64,000 nt of DNA from Magnolia sinica (taxonomy: Eukaryota; Streptophyta; Magnoliopsida; Magnoliales; Magnoliaceae), in contig NC_080574.1 in the NCBI RefSeq assembly GCF_029962835.1, positions 25,208,001 through 25,272,000 on the forward strand, given 5' to 3'. This document shows positions 46,946 to 57,891 of the stretch, piece after piece (within the stretch, counting starts at the first letter, position 1; each line of letters starts with the position of its first letter). The notes under the pieces were generated by a model, which ran no database searches, had not been told where the DNA came from, and saw only the letters and a list, made by a program, of their open reading frames with translations. A program made the translations under genes and the position numbers.

Positions 46946-49673
46946 TCAGGCGACTTCCATTGCCGGAGCCTCAAAAAAGCGTGGACCGAAAACGATAACC
47001 GGCACACCTACATCCTTCGATCTGACCGGTCCGATATGAGATTGGTCGAACGACCATCTCCGATGAGGACCTGACCATTTCATCTCCATGAATCTTCTTT
47101 TTCTCCATGGGCCCATGTGGATTTTCATCTCCTTCATCGACTTCTTGCCTGCTTCACATACAATGCCTAATATAGCATTCAGGTACTCGGGTTTTCCGAC
47201 GTAGGATTCCGGCAGCTGGTTTATCAAATTCCGGTACTCGTCGCATGCTTTTGCCATTTCAAACTCTGATCGGAATTCTAGTTCGATCACAAACCGGGCG
47301 TGCTTATTGCAATCTGTTGCCTGGACGATCACGTCGATGTATTCATGCTTTCCTGAAATGTTAAAAAAAATGATGTAATTTATACAAAGGTTATGCCAAT
47401 GTAGCACATAAACATGCATATATGTCTAACAACCCATTGTTACAGTTAGCAAAATAAGTGAGAATCTTTATTTATCTATCATAATAGATAAATAAAGATA
47501 AATACATGTCCAAGAACCTTCAAAATAATTACAACCCTCCAAAAAAATATTTATTTATCTATAGCAAAAGGGGCTATCCAAAATTCACACTTATTGGGAC
47601 CTAGTTTAAAAACACAAACTTGACTCAACTCCAAAACCTTGTTGAGTCGAGTCAACTCAAAAAATTCCTGCCAGTTTCTCAGAAACAGATACAAGTTTTT
47701 CGGAGTTTTTTTCAATCATTAAATGTTTATAAGTATAAATAATGTTGAGTTGTGCCAACTCTAGTCCAGTTTTCTTTTTTCTTTTTTCAGAGTTTTGCCA
47801 AGTTCGTTTTATTATTATTATTATTATTTTGTCACTCTGGGTTCTCAAGTTTCAACCCAATGCTGACTGGATCGAGTTTTTCTTGAGCCTTGTTGAAAGC
47901 TAGTACAATCAAGTTTTTAAATTATGTACCAAATAATCTTAATTAACCATCTGATTTTGTGGTCGAATTTGGATAGTCGACATTTTATTCTCTAGCAGCC
48001 ACAAGTTGGTCATTAGGATTTATGATTGTTCTTTCAGCATAGTTTGTGTGTAGGAAATACAATATAAAAAATATCCTTACAATTACATAATGTTGAGAAG
48101 GGCTAAAGGCGCATGCAACTATAAACTTATTTTAAGATAGTCGAAGCCTCCTAATGCAAGAGATTCGGTCACATTATGTCTGAGATTCAATTAAGCTTAC
48201 ATTGATTTTCTAGACAGCTTGCACTATTTAGGTGAAGATAGTATTTAACTTTAGCTCTAAATGCCAAAATAAGTAGAAGAAAGAATATGAAAGTTGAAGT
48301 GGTTCAAGCATTTATCACCCGTCAATTCTCATACGAGGAGATTGACTAGGCTTGTGTCTGAGATTCAATTAAGCTTACATTGATTTTCTAGACAGCTTGC
48401 ACTATTCGGTGAAGACAGTATTTAACTTTAGCTCTAAATGCCAAAATTAGTAGAAGAAAAAAGATATGAAAGTTGAAAGTGGTTCAAGTATTTATCACCC
48501 TTCAATTCTCATATAAGGAGACTGACTAGGCTTGAGGTGCAATAGATTAGGTCCATTTAGAAAAAAAGTGGAGTGAGTTATGATGAAGGCTTGATAACCC
48601 GGCCTAACCTTTTAAACTGCCATTAGTGAAATTTTAAGTAATAATTAGGAAAGATACATTATAAACCACATTTTAACTTTACTTCACATTCGATATGGGA
48701 CAAATTTTCAAAGAAGTATATGCATAGAAATTTTAAAAACCGTTAAAATTTTACACAATGCTCCATCTATTGTAGTTCCTACAATATCGATGGTTTGGAT
48801 CAATGCAAATGGGTATCATATTATGTACATGAGTCGAACATTGATAATTGTAATCACGGTCGTCTTACAATTGGTAGTTTGGTACTACTTGTACTGTATA
48901 ACTGCCATTATTAGCACAATTATAGTACTAATTGTATTGTAACCGCAATTATAGTACTACTTGTTCTGAGCTCTCAAGAAGAGGTGGGCCATTGATAGAG
49001 TATCCTATTGATCAATAGGAGGTGATGACAGAATTCCTTTTGTTGTGGGTCCCATGCCACATCTAAACACCCAAATGCACCCGAAAAACACCTAGAGGCT
49101 TGAGTGAAGCTTTTAGAGATGTGTTTGAGCCTGAGGCTATTTTAACTCCTATCAACAACCATGGGCAGAGCCAACATAGGCTAGCAGTGTGGTTGTATTG
49201 TAGGTTTCCTATCGATTCAAGCCTATCCTTAAATTCTTAGCATCACTACTCTACAAGCCTACATGTCCTAAATCCCAACCTAGCTTGTTTATGAGACGTC
49301 TAGCCATGCATCAGGGGGCCACTAAGTAGCTAGAAAGCGCAAAAATTAGGGTGGCTAGTACTCATCAGGGGGGTTGCATATGTATATAAAAAAAATACGA
49401 TGGGCAGTTAATAAAATATAGCCAACCGTTCACATACAATGTATGTGTAGCCCACCAAATAACCGTATCAGCCTAACTTTTGGACCATCTTATTTAGACG
49501 GTGGGCCCCAATTGTAGCATGAATTGTAACAAGTGACAGGTTGGCATATGTAGCTGAGTGTTACTGAGTGAAAGATACCTCGTTTCAACACCAGAGGTCA
49601 TGGTATCGTTTCTCAAGTGGGGGCGGCTAACAGTGTAGTGTGAACTGACAATGGGGTGTACTAACAAGCTAAC

Positions 49674-49720
<47 letters not shown>

Positions 49721-51532
49721 CTGAGTGTTTCTTAGGATATATTCAAGAAAATCCATCAAAAAATAAGAAAATGGTGAAAATTTTGGAAAAGATGATATAT
49801 TTTGGACATTATCATAATGTTATATATTGGAGAAATTTCAGAAACTATTGTGATATTAAAGGGGAACATTATATATGAAAATACCTTAATATCGTATCAC
49901 CAGGTAAGTATTTTTTAGAAGCTATTGAAAGAAGTATAGAGCGAACAACTGTACATGTTGAGAGAGTAGAAAAAGAAAAAAGTGTAGCTACACACAAATA
50001 GATGACACAGAGATAAAGAAGGGTGCTGGAATAGTTTCAATGGTGGGTGATCTATTCCCACAATTTTTGGTGTTCTGGCTCATTTAGATTTACTTGGCTT
50101 TCAGGATAAAATTCTAGCTAACATAAGCCAGTACCATGGATGTTACACTGTCATTACGATGGGCTTATAAATCCTTCGTTGCATGGTCTCCTAATATTGC
50201 ATGCTTCCTAACCGCCTATGCTCAAAGATAAAAATACCCACAATGAATGGGGAAAGGCATCTCAAGACTAGAGCTGGGTATCGAGCGGAGTTTGACTGAG
50301 CTAAGGCTGACCCGACTTGATCTAGTTTTGAAATAGACCTGATGCGAACTTAACCCAACTTGGTAACGAGTTCAACATGCCTGACCCAATCCGAGTCTGG
50401 CCTGCATTGGCCTGCACTAATTCAGACCAAGTCTAACCTGGTCACAGGTACTGAGTCGTGTTGGGGGCAACAAGTAACCCGAGGTTGAAATCACAACCCA
50501 AAACCTAAATGTACCTGTCGATCTCGTTTTGTGTGTGGGTGTGTCTGTGTAGGGAAAAGCTTCTATGCGGTCAAGCTCATGGGAACTTCCCATGAGGTCA
50601 AGCTGTGTGGGCCCCACCGTGATGCGTGTCGAACATCTACCCCATTAGTCAGATGCACCATTCCATAGTAGGCTTAGGGCTTGAAAATCAAGTCAATCCA
50701 TGACTTTCGTGGGCCACACCACATACAAAAGTTGAGAGGGGCTACCCTCCATTAAAACAGTCATAATCATTTTTTGGGCCCACCAAGATGTGGTTCACAA
50801 ATCCAACCCATCCATTATGTGTGTCCCACTTGGATGAGGGGTCAGACCAAGCTTCAGACGCATCCAAATTTCAGGTGGGCCCCACCAAGTGACTTTATAT
50901 GTTTTAGCCATGTCTTCACATGATTTTTGTGGGCCACACCACATATAAAAGTTGAGAGGGGTTACCCTCCATTAAAACAGTCATAATCATTTTTTGGGCC
51001 CACCAAGATGTGGTTCACAAATCCAACCCATCCATTATGTGTGTCCCACTTGGATGAGGGGTCAGACCAAGCTTCAGACGCATCCAAATTTCAGGTGGGC
51101 CCCACCAAGTGATTTTATATGTTTAGCCATGTCTTCACATGATTTTCGTGGGCCACACCACATACAAAAGTTGAGAGAGGTTACCCTCCATTAAAACAGT
51201 TATAATCATTTTTTGGGCCCACCAAGATGTGGTTCACAAATCCAGCCTATCCATTATGTGTGTCCCACTTGGATGAGGGGTCAGACCAAGCTTTAGACGC
51301 ATCCAAATTTCAGGTGGGCCCCACCAAGTGATTTTATATGTTTTAGCCATGTCTTCACATGATTTTAGATGGTATAGCCAACTTGAGTTCTGACTGATTT
51401 TTGGGATATCCCATAATTTAAAGGGTACCCATCAAATGCACGATTGATGTTTGACACACACATCATGGTGGGGCCCATAAAGATCAACCTCATGGGGAGT
51501 TCCCATGAGCTCGACTGTATAGAACCCTTTCC

Positions 51533-51572
<40 letters not shown>

Positions 51573-52141
51573 TCTTTAAAAAAAAAAAGACTATACTCAC
51601 GGAGAAACTTTTGGAATTGCAAGCGGATTTCCCGCAAAAGCCTTTCTCATGATGATCCTGCGTAAGGATTATGTTTGGGGCCCATTGTGATGTTTGTGAG
51701 AAAGCCACTCCGTCCATCTGGTTTTTAAGATCATTTTAGAACTTTTTACCAAAAACGAGGTGTATCCAAAACTTAAATGGGCCACGCGAAAGGAAACAAT
51801 GGGGATTTAGTAACCACCGTTGAAACATTCATATGGCTATAAAAGTTTTTTTATCGGTTTAAGTTCCTGTTGTTTTCATTTCATCTAAGTGAAAATAACC
51901 TTATAAACAGTTTGGATGGATATATAAACATCAAGGTGGAGCTCATGAAGGTTTCAACGGTAAGCATTCCTTTCCCCACTGTTTCATCTAGTATGGTCCA
52001 CTTGAATTTTGGATTCTCCTCATTTTTGATATAATGTCATAAAATGATATCTAAAATGAATAGACCAATTGGATTTCACACAAACATCATGGTGGGCCCC
52101 ACACAAACTCCTCGCGGTACTGTAAGTAGGAGACCATTACC

Positions 52142-52178
<37 letters not shown>

Positions 52179-53786
52179 CACACACACACACACATGTGTG
52201 CGCGCGCGCGAGTGAGTACTGAGTGGATTTTGGGTCAAGTCAGTCGAGTCAGTAGGTGAACCGAACACGACTTTGTTTTGAGTTTGAATTGGATAAAGTC
52301 TATCCAGCTCAGGTGGACTCACCCGTTCGGTTCAAATCAAGTTGGGTCGAACTAGTTGGACAAGTCGGGTCATCCCGTTCAAAGCTTTACCCAAGACTAC
52401 TTGTTCGTATGGGAGATATTTTTGTGTGGAGAATATATAACAGATAAAAATAGAAAAAGAAAATTTAAAAATACCTCCAGGTATTTCTCTGGTAGACCTC
52501 CATTTGGACGTACACGTGGCAGCATCGTAACCAATGGTGTGTAGGTGATCTACGACCACCTGGCGCAGACAACTTGCGCACCCACTGCCCGTCGCCTTCT
52601 GGCAGTGGCACATCGCTGTCTTTCTTGCCATCATCACGGCTCGGTCCACTTCCTTCCGTAGTTTAGATCCCGACGGGCGACTATCGGCTAGGATTTCCTG
52701 AAAGAGCAATAAAACAAAATTAACAAAAAATGTAATTACCACGGTTTAAGAAATGTATGATGGTTGGGATTTCCACCATACATTTCTGTGCACACCTATC
52801 TCTCACTGTCCAAAGTTGGTTGGTGAGAATCCCAGCACGTTCCGGAATGGATTTTGCAGCTTACACTGGACGCGATTTTTCTGCAAAACCCTTTCGAACG
52901 AAGTTCCATAGCGCTGGGAAACTAGGTGGGGCCCTCCGTTATATTTGTCATAAATCTATTTCGTCAATCTACTTTGGGAGATCATTTTAGGAGGATAAAA
53001 AAAATAAAATGATGAAGATCTTAAACTCAAGTGAGCCATATGAGAGGAAACAGTAGGGAATGAGCTACAACCATTGAAACATTAGTAAAACCACAAATGT
53101 TTTGTATCAGGCTAAGTTTTTTATTTTTCCAATTCATTTCTATAAGAATAACCTTATGAACGGTTTGGATGGAATATAAAATCAAAGTGGATCTCATCAT
53201 TACCGTTAAGAGGGTGGAATGAAACTCAGTTTAAATAGAGACCGACGATTTGTTACTTACCACACCAATAGCCGTCTGTTAATATTGAAATGCGGTCTGA
53301 GATTGAAAAAGTAGCGCATTTTACCTGAGAAACCATGCTGAAAAACGTGGACTAACCTGTAACGGCTTTTAAGCAGCCAGCAGTTCTTTAAATCGACATT
53401 AATTTTAATTGCAAGTCTTAAAATGTGCTCCCAAAATGGATGGATAGGATGAATTTATGGAAGAAAAAAAACAATGACAGTGGGCCCCACCCCATTTCCA
53501 CTCACCTTTTAAGTGGCACCCAAACAGGCTCTAAACTTATATTAAGAAGATCGACTTAGTAATCGCCACCGTAGATTACCTTCAGAATTTTATAACTGGA
53601 TTGCCAGAATTCGGCCGGGTCGACAGAATCAGGCAAGCTGCCTATATTTCCTTCATCGGCGTCGCCATCGCTGCTGTTAGAACGGTTGGATTGGTTGCAT
53701 GGTTCTGCCGATGTTGCTCGAATTTTCTCACCATGGCCCTCCAGCCGTTGATCTTCAAGAGCTATTTCTTCAAGGAAATTAGCCAT
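46946..53786 (-). CDS. DUF506 (PDDEXK-like) protein, three exons
   Basis: Exons on the minus strand are 53786-53580 (residues 1-69), 52697-52475 and 47352-46946, totalling 837 nt and 278 residues. The intron borders are AAG|GTAATC...TTTCAG|GAAATC (phase 0) and GGAG|GTATTT...TTTCAG|GAAAGC (phase 1). The frame stays open across both. The conserved DUF506 core is GYDAATCTSKW and EIPGG, joined to KHEYIDVIV, then RFVIELEFRSEFEMA, LPESYVGKPEYLNAIL, MKIHMGPWRKRRFMEMKW. Exon 2 adds a Cys cluster (CHCQ...GCASC) seen in the At3g07350/At3g25240 subgroup. DUF506 proteins have a PDDEXK-nuclease-like fold, but nuclease activity is unproven. One Arabidopsis member (RXR1) restrains root hair growth. Intron 2 (47353-52474, 5.1 kb) and intron 1 (52698-53579) are filled with repeats listed separately. 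Confidence 0.9.
47465..47498. repeat. Perfect 14-bp hairpin in DUF506 intron 2
   Basis: TCTTTATTTATCTA and its exact complement TAGATAAATAAAGA are separated by 6 bases. It may be the relic of a tiny fold-back element, or chance in AT-rich DNA. Confidence 0.7.
48178..48533. repeat. Direct tandem duplication, 178-bp unit, in DUF506 intron 2
   Basis: Units at 48178-48355 and 48356-48533 share GTCTGAGATTCAATTAAGC, TTTAACTTTAGCTCTAAATG and GACTAGGCTTG with a few differences and small indels. There are only two copies, so it is not a satellite. Confidence 0.85.
49550..49719 (+). mobile_element. tRNA-derived SINE with (TA)n tail
   Basis: The copy has A-box-like TAGCTGAGTGTTACTGAGTG, B-box-like GGTATCGTTTCT (49602-49613), GTGGGGGCGGCTAAC and the 3' motif GTGTACTAACAAGCTAAC. 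It is followed by a (TA)n run at 49676-49719. It lies in DUF506 intron 2, on the strand opposite to the gene. Confidence 0.7.
50278..50460. repeat. Low-complexity hAT-like fragment
   Basis: It begins GAGCTGGGTATCGAGCGGAG and continues with repeated GACCCGACTTG/AACCCAACTTGG words typical of plant non-autonomous hAT elements. Only one end is visible. A similar segment lies at 52230-52380. Confidence 0.4.
50553..51532. mobile_element. MITE of the 2771-3319 family, enlarged by an internal triplication
   Basis: The left end GGAAAAGCTTCTATGCGGTC and the reverse complement of the right end (GGAAAGGGTTCTATACAGTC) match, followed by the CATGGGAACTTCCCATG hairpin in both. The right end abuts (TA)n(GA)n at 51533-51572, recalling the TA-flanked copy at 2771. 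It is 980 bp long against about 549 bp for the other copy because of the repeat at 50703-51360. It lies in DUF506 intron 2. Confidence 0.75.
50703..51360. repeat. Three tandem 219-220-bp units inside the MITE
   Basis: GGGCCACACCACATA recurs at 50711, 50931 and 51150, each time followed in the same order by AGTTGAGAG, TTAAAACAG, TTTTTTGGGCCCACCAAGAT, CACTTGGATGAGGGGTCAGA and CAGGTGGGCCCCACCAAGTG. Units differ at only a few positions. The junctions share CATGAYTTT(C/T)GTGGGCC. Confidence 0.9.
51654..52115. mobile_element. MITE copy (GTTTGGGGCCC / GGGCCCCACACAAAC)
   Basis: The inverted ends GTTTGGGGCCCATTGTGATG and CATCATGGTGGGCCCCACAC correspond. The interior has family words (CACCGTTGAAAC, CCCACTGTTTCATC). 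The outer edges are approximate. It lies in DUF506 intron 2. Confidence 0.55.
52142..52210. repeat. Compound microsatellite (CT)n(TA)n(CA)n(TG)n(CG)n
   Basis: Five dinucleotide runs lie back to back over 69 bp. The right half is alternating purine-pyrimidine and so a candidate Z-DNA-forming stretch. Confidence 0.95.
52915..53500. mobile_element. Diverged MITE within DUF506 intron 1
   Basis: The ends GGTGGGGCCCTCCGTT and CAGTGGGCCCCACCCC are inverted, with family words inside (GAGGAAACAGTAGGG, CCATTGAAACATTAG, ACGGTTTGGATGGAATATAAA). The 53221-53390 part does not match the family and may be a replacement. Confidence 0.45.
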
Positions 53787-53822
53787 TTTGGTTTAAGGAA
53801 TATGGGGGGTGGAATGGAAGGG

Positions 53823-53829
53823 ATTTATA
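53823..53829 (-). promoter_or_regulatory. Putative TATA box of the DUF506 gene
   Basis: The minus strand reads CCTATAAATCCC, 37 bp upstream of the ATG at 53786, so the 5'UTR would be very short unless initiation is elsewhere. Confidence 0.4.
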
Positions 53830-54011
53830 GGCCGTGCCATGTCATCACGCAATGATTACTCTGAAGAATATGGATTAAAATCACGTGCAATGATAACGAG
53901 ACATGGTTGACGATTGCTGAGGAAACTCGAGTCATTACACGTGGCGTAAGTGTGAGGCATTGGAACTGTTCATCATAGAGACCACAGTTTTTAGATACAT
54001 ATCTAAAAATC

Positions 54012-54620
54012 GGAAGCGGATTGTCTGGTGTACCACGCACCACCGACCAGGCTGGTGTGGGTACGTGTCGTCCCAAGACGAGCGGTGACGGCGTGACGCT
54101 CCTCCAGCTCCCAGTTGTATTAACGGTTGAAAGGAGATCGAAGTTACATGGGATCACAATGATGTATTTATTATATCCACACCGTTTATCCATTTTTTGA
54201 GATCATCTTAGAGCATGAGCTCAAAAATAGTCATATCCAAACTTCAAGTGGACCACGGACAATGATTCTCACCGTTAAAACATTTAGATAGCCCACCATA
54301 ACGTTTATTTTCCATCCCATATGTTCATTAAGTCACAAGGACCTGGATGAAGAGGAAAAACAAATATCATATTGATCCAAAACTTATGTGACCCTCAAAA
54401 GGGTTTTAATGGTATACGTTCAATACCTGGTTGCTTTTTGCAGTGTGGTCCACTTATACTTTTGATATGTCTTATTTTTCACCTCAAGCCTTACGACTAG
54501 ATCAAAAAATGGATAGACGGTTTGGATATAACACATAACTCATGATGGGACCCACAAAACTTGGTGACATCAACACATCAGTCAGGTCGGTGGTGTGCGA
54601 TTCACCAGCCAATCCACTTC
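54012..54620. mobile_element. GGGCCCACC-family MITE in the DUF506 promoter region
   Basis: The left end GGAAGCGGATTGTCTGGTGT, with ACCACGCACCACCGACC following, matches the reverse complement of the right end (GAAGTGGATTGGCTGGTGAA, then TCGCACACCACCGACC). It lies about 230 bp upstream of the DUF506 start codon. No clear 9-bp duplication was found. Confidence 0.7.
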
Positions 54621-54694
54621 ATCGGGTCAGCATGATCATTAAGTGGCCACCTTAACTACTTGAGCGATGACATGGCACGTGTGTGAGACATCTG

Positions 54695-55075
54695 AACCGT
54701 GTATAAGGTGGGCCACACTGTGAAGATATACTGATACTTCAGACTGCGGGTTTTTTGTTTTTCCTTTTTTTTTTTTTTCGAACGTTCCATTGTTTTCGTG
54801 AAGGGTGGCATCCGTATGTGTGGATCGGCCTGATTTTTGGACTGGATTATCTTCAAGGTCTCGCCCACCTAATGCACGGTTCAGATGTGCCAGGTTGGCA
54901 TGTGAGGAGGGTGCACGTGGGTCTAGCAAAACTTCATGGATCCGACCTTCATTTCCAACTGACACCGAGGCTCAGTACACGGCCGGGACCTACGACAGTG
55001 CATGGGCGGGCAAGGATATTTGATCAAAGGGAATTTCTTTGACAAATATCTTATCTACAATGGACCATCAATTTT
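54695..55075. repeat. Segmental duplicate A
   Basis: It shares TGTGAAGATATACTGATACTT, GGATCGGCCTGATTTTTGG, ACTGGATTATCTTC and GGGTGCACGTGGGTCTA in order with 56915-57180. Its last 60 bp (TTTGATCAAAGGGAATTTCT...TCTACAATGGA) match 58217-58275. The source sequence is unknown. Confidence 0.75.
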
Positions 55076-55346
55076 TTTAAATTTTTTTTTCCTGAATGAT
55101 ATAGTCTTTTATTGAATGTATGAATGCTGCAGATTGGAGGGTGAAGATCTTCCAAACAGCTGGGTTTTTGGCTGGAGTCATTCACTATTTGTCACATTGG
55201 ATGAGCGATTTTGATCTCATCAGCATGTGCTACTTGCAAGGCAAGGTACCTCTCACAAATGTGACTTTATCATGAGTGGTGGGCCCTTTTGTCTTACCCC
55301 TGTATATGATATTATTAATATTAAAAGATGAAATTAATTATGACCA

Positions 55347-55715
55347 TATATATATATATATATATAGAGGCATGCTCACCTACGCACCTATGCACGTGCG
55401 CACCTTTGCACACGTGTCATGAGTGTCGAATCGGAAGGGTCCATAAGATGCGGAATCCCATGAAACCTTATAAAATAAATTTTCACCCTGATCTAATATT
55501 CTTATGGACCACAGAAAAGAGAAACTCAAATCAAGGGAAGAAAATGTTTGCATTTTTCGTGGCCCACCGAAGTTCTGGCTTAAAGTAAAAATTGGTACCA
55601 AGGGGTTTCAAGATGTTTTTCTTCATGTGGACCGTTCAGATTTTCAAGACTCATCAGATATGATGAGTTCTCAAAAAAGTTCGTATGCAGTCCGTCTCAG
55701 GTGAGCGTTCCCCTA
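55347..55715. mobile_element. MITE next to (TA)n on both sides
   Basis: TAGAGGCATGCTCACCT on the left corresponds to the reverse complement of the right end (TAGGGGAACGCTCACCTGAG). A (TA)n run (55347-55364) precedes it and TATATA follows. It is unrelated in sequence to the 2771 element but has the same TA-flanked layout. Internal words include ATGGACCACAGAAAAGAG and GTGGCCCACCGAAGTTCTGG. Confidence 0.65.
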
Positions 55716-55729
55716 ATATATACATATGT

Positions 55730-55812
55730 GTGTGGGTTAGCTTGGTAGCACACACACTCAATGTTAGCTACCCCTACTAGGGATCGATTGAAACGAGGTA
55801 TCTCCACTCAAT
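55730..55812 (-). mobile_element. tRNA-derived SINE, minus strand
   Basis: Reverse-complement hallmarks are GGGTTAGCTTGGTAGCACAC (3' motif), GTTAGCTACCCCTACTAGGG and the B-box complement GGGATCGATT, then ACGAGGTATCTCCACTCA. The copy has diverged. Confidence 0.6.
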
Positions 55813-55814
55813 AA

Positions 55815-56910
55815 TGACAAAATATTCTCTTCACCTTCGCCATGCGTCTTTTAGCACTGCTAAACCAAGCATAGGAATATTCGTCAAATGTATTTTGCAG
55901 ATAAGTAATTTATAATTATTATATTTTTATATATCTACAGTAAAAAATTATCCTGATGATAATATTAATTTATCTTGATAATAATTGAACATTAAAGTAA
56001 TGTAAAAAAGACATTATTATAATTTTATCATAAATAAATCAAATAATATAAAATTATCACCATTAAAATTAATAATAATGTAATTTTAAAAAATTATTAA
56101 TTTCCTAACAATTGCCAAAACCAAATCAGTAAAAGATACTTCCTCCACTGCCCGAGTAAAGAAGAAAATTCAAAAGCGACCTAAATTGACACTGGATACT
56201 TCTCAGATATTTCCTCGAAATCATGGCACCTAGATACCATCCAAAATCCTTTGTTCCATTATTGATAAGACAGCCATCGTCGTTAAAAATCCTGGCCCAA
56301 ATGTGGATAAGGCTTAACAAGCAATTACAACGTGAATTTAACGATAGCCATTCATTTTTGCAAGAGGAAATTGCCACATTCATTATTTAATTTTGACCAT
56401 CCATCCGACAATAGCCATCAAACAATTAGTTAGGATTGATTGATCAGTGTGATTTTAGACATATACTCCATGTTTCAAACAATTTGGATGGTCCATATAG
56501 CCTTACATGAGTGCCACATAGGAAAATGATGAGTGGAACTATTTTAAAATGGTGGTTGGTTATTACAGAATGCAGCCCTTCTTTTCACATGGCAAATCCT
56601 TTGTACATTCATGCCTGGGATTTAGGGGCATGTTTCAACTATCCAAACCATTGATCCAACAGATCTACAGCTACTAATGGTTGCCTCAAAATTTTTTCAG
56701 ATTATAAGATCCTAAATTAGCATACAAAATGATCGTAACAAAGACTGTCCATATTCAAAGGATATGATCAAAAGAGCTAAAATATTTCAATATGAGAGTT
56801 ATTTTTATTTGATGTCTTCCTTCAAACTTAAGGTCCATCATTTAAATGGATTTGATCATACATGACATCGAGTCCAGAGATACAGCCAGGAAGCATCCTG
56901 TAACAATGGG
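55815..56910. other. Gene-free AT-rich sequence
   Basis: An extremely AT-rich stretch at 55905-56105 is followed by sequence with no recognisable gene or bounded repeat. Confidence 0.45.
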
Positions 56911-56914
56911 TTCC

Positions 56915-57180
56915 CGTATGTACAAGGTGGGTCACACTGTGAAGATGTACTGATACTTTAGATTCGTGGTAATTGATCTTTTTTTTGAACGTTCCAATGT
57001 TTTGGTGTAGGGTGGCACCCTTGATGAGTGGATCGGCCTGAGTTTTGGACTGGGTTATCTTCCAGGTCTGACCCACCTTATGCACGGTTTGGCTGTGACG
57101 GGTTTGCATGGGTGCAGCATGTGGGGAGGGTGCACGTGGGTCTAAGCAAAACTTCATTGATCCCAACACGACTGGGATCG
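56915..57180. repeat. Segmental duplicate A'
   Basis: It is the partner of 54695-54960, with the same order of words (TGTGAAGATGTACTGATACTT, GGATCGGCCTGAGTTTTGG, GGGTGCACGTGGGTCTAAGC) and moderate divergence. It is separated from its remaining match (58217-58275) by the promoter-like segment 57185-58216. Confidence 0.75.
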
Positions 57181-57300
57181 ATGATAGTGTAAAGTGGTTG
57201 AATTTTATAAGGTGGGCCTTATTGGTAAACAGTCTAGATTGTCTTAAGGGTTGGATAATGTGATCAGGTGTACCAATGGACCCCACTAAGTTAGAACACA

Positions 57301-57891
57301 TCTATAAATAGAGGTGTACACGAGTCGAACCGAGTCGAGCTTGGCACAGCTCGACTTGGCTTGGCCACTAGCTAACCCCATCTTAGCTCGATCCTCGAGC
57401 CTGACTGGCAAGCTCAGCTTGGTTTAGTCAGCAAATCGGGCTAGTTCGAGCCATGATCAAGCTGAGTTTGTCTGTGCAGCATTTTCACAAACACATGAAC
57501 TGCACCTTCAAATTCTCACTGTTTGTAAAACAGTAGTAGCGATTTTACAAGTATTTCATCAAACACCTTATAGGCAACGTCAAAATCAAGAAAAATGGGT
57601 ATTTCTTTCATATACATATCTTCCTTGCCACCAGCCGACACTTCGTTGAGTCATTTCATAAGCAACATCAATATCAAAGTAATCGAATCATCGAACCAGC
57701 TCGATCCGAGTTCGATTCGAGTTGAGTCAAGCTCCGCTAAGCTCGAATTTGGTATGAAATTTTTTCGAGCTAAAAAAATCAGCTTGACTCGGCTCGAACT
57801 CAATTTCGAACCGAGTCGAATCAAGCTTTTTTGAATCAAGTTGAGCGGGCTAACTAAGCTAACTCGGTTCATGTACAACCCCATCCATAAA
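57301..57891. mobile_element. Non-autonomous hAT element with 8-bp target duplication
   Basis: The element at 57309-57883 (575 bp) starts TAGAGGTGTACACGAGTCGA and ends with the reverse complement of TGGGGTTGTACATGAACCGA. The flanks TCTATAAA (57301-57308) and TCCATAAA (57884-57891) form an 8-bp duplication with one mismatch, as expected for hAT transposition. The interior is low-complexity (GAGCTCGACTTGG-like). The paralogous segment at 59600-59730 has no such insertion. Confidence 0.8.

Noticed and set aside
48178-48533. Centromeric satellite
   Set aside because: Only two units of 178 bp are present, within a gene intron.
55125-55265. Possible exon encoding ADWRVKIFQTAGFLAG-like sequence
   Set aside because: The frame is short and closed on both sides, without convincing splice sites, and no family is recognised.
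56828-57301. 157-residue minus-strand open frame
   Set aside because: It covers segmental duplicate A', whose partner at 54639-54965 is open only over different short stretches. No family resemblance and no codon conservation between copies.
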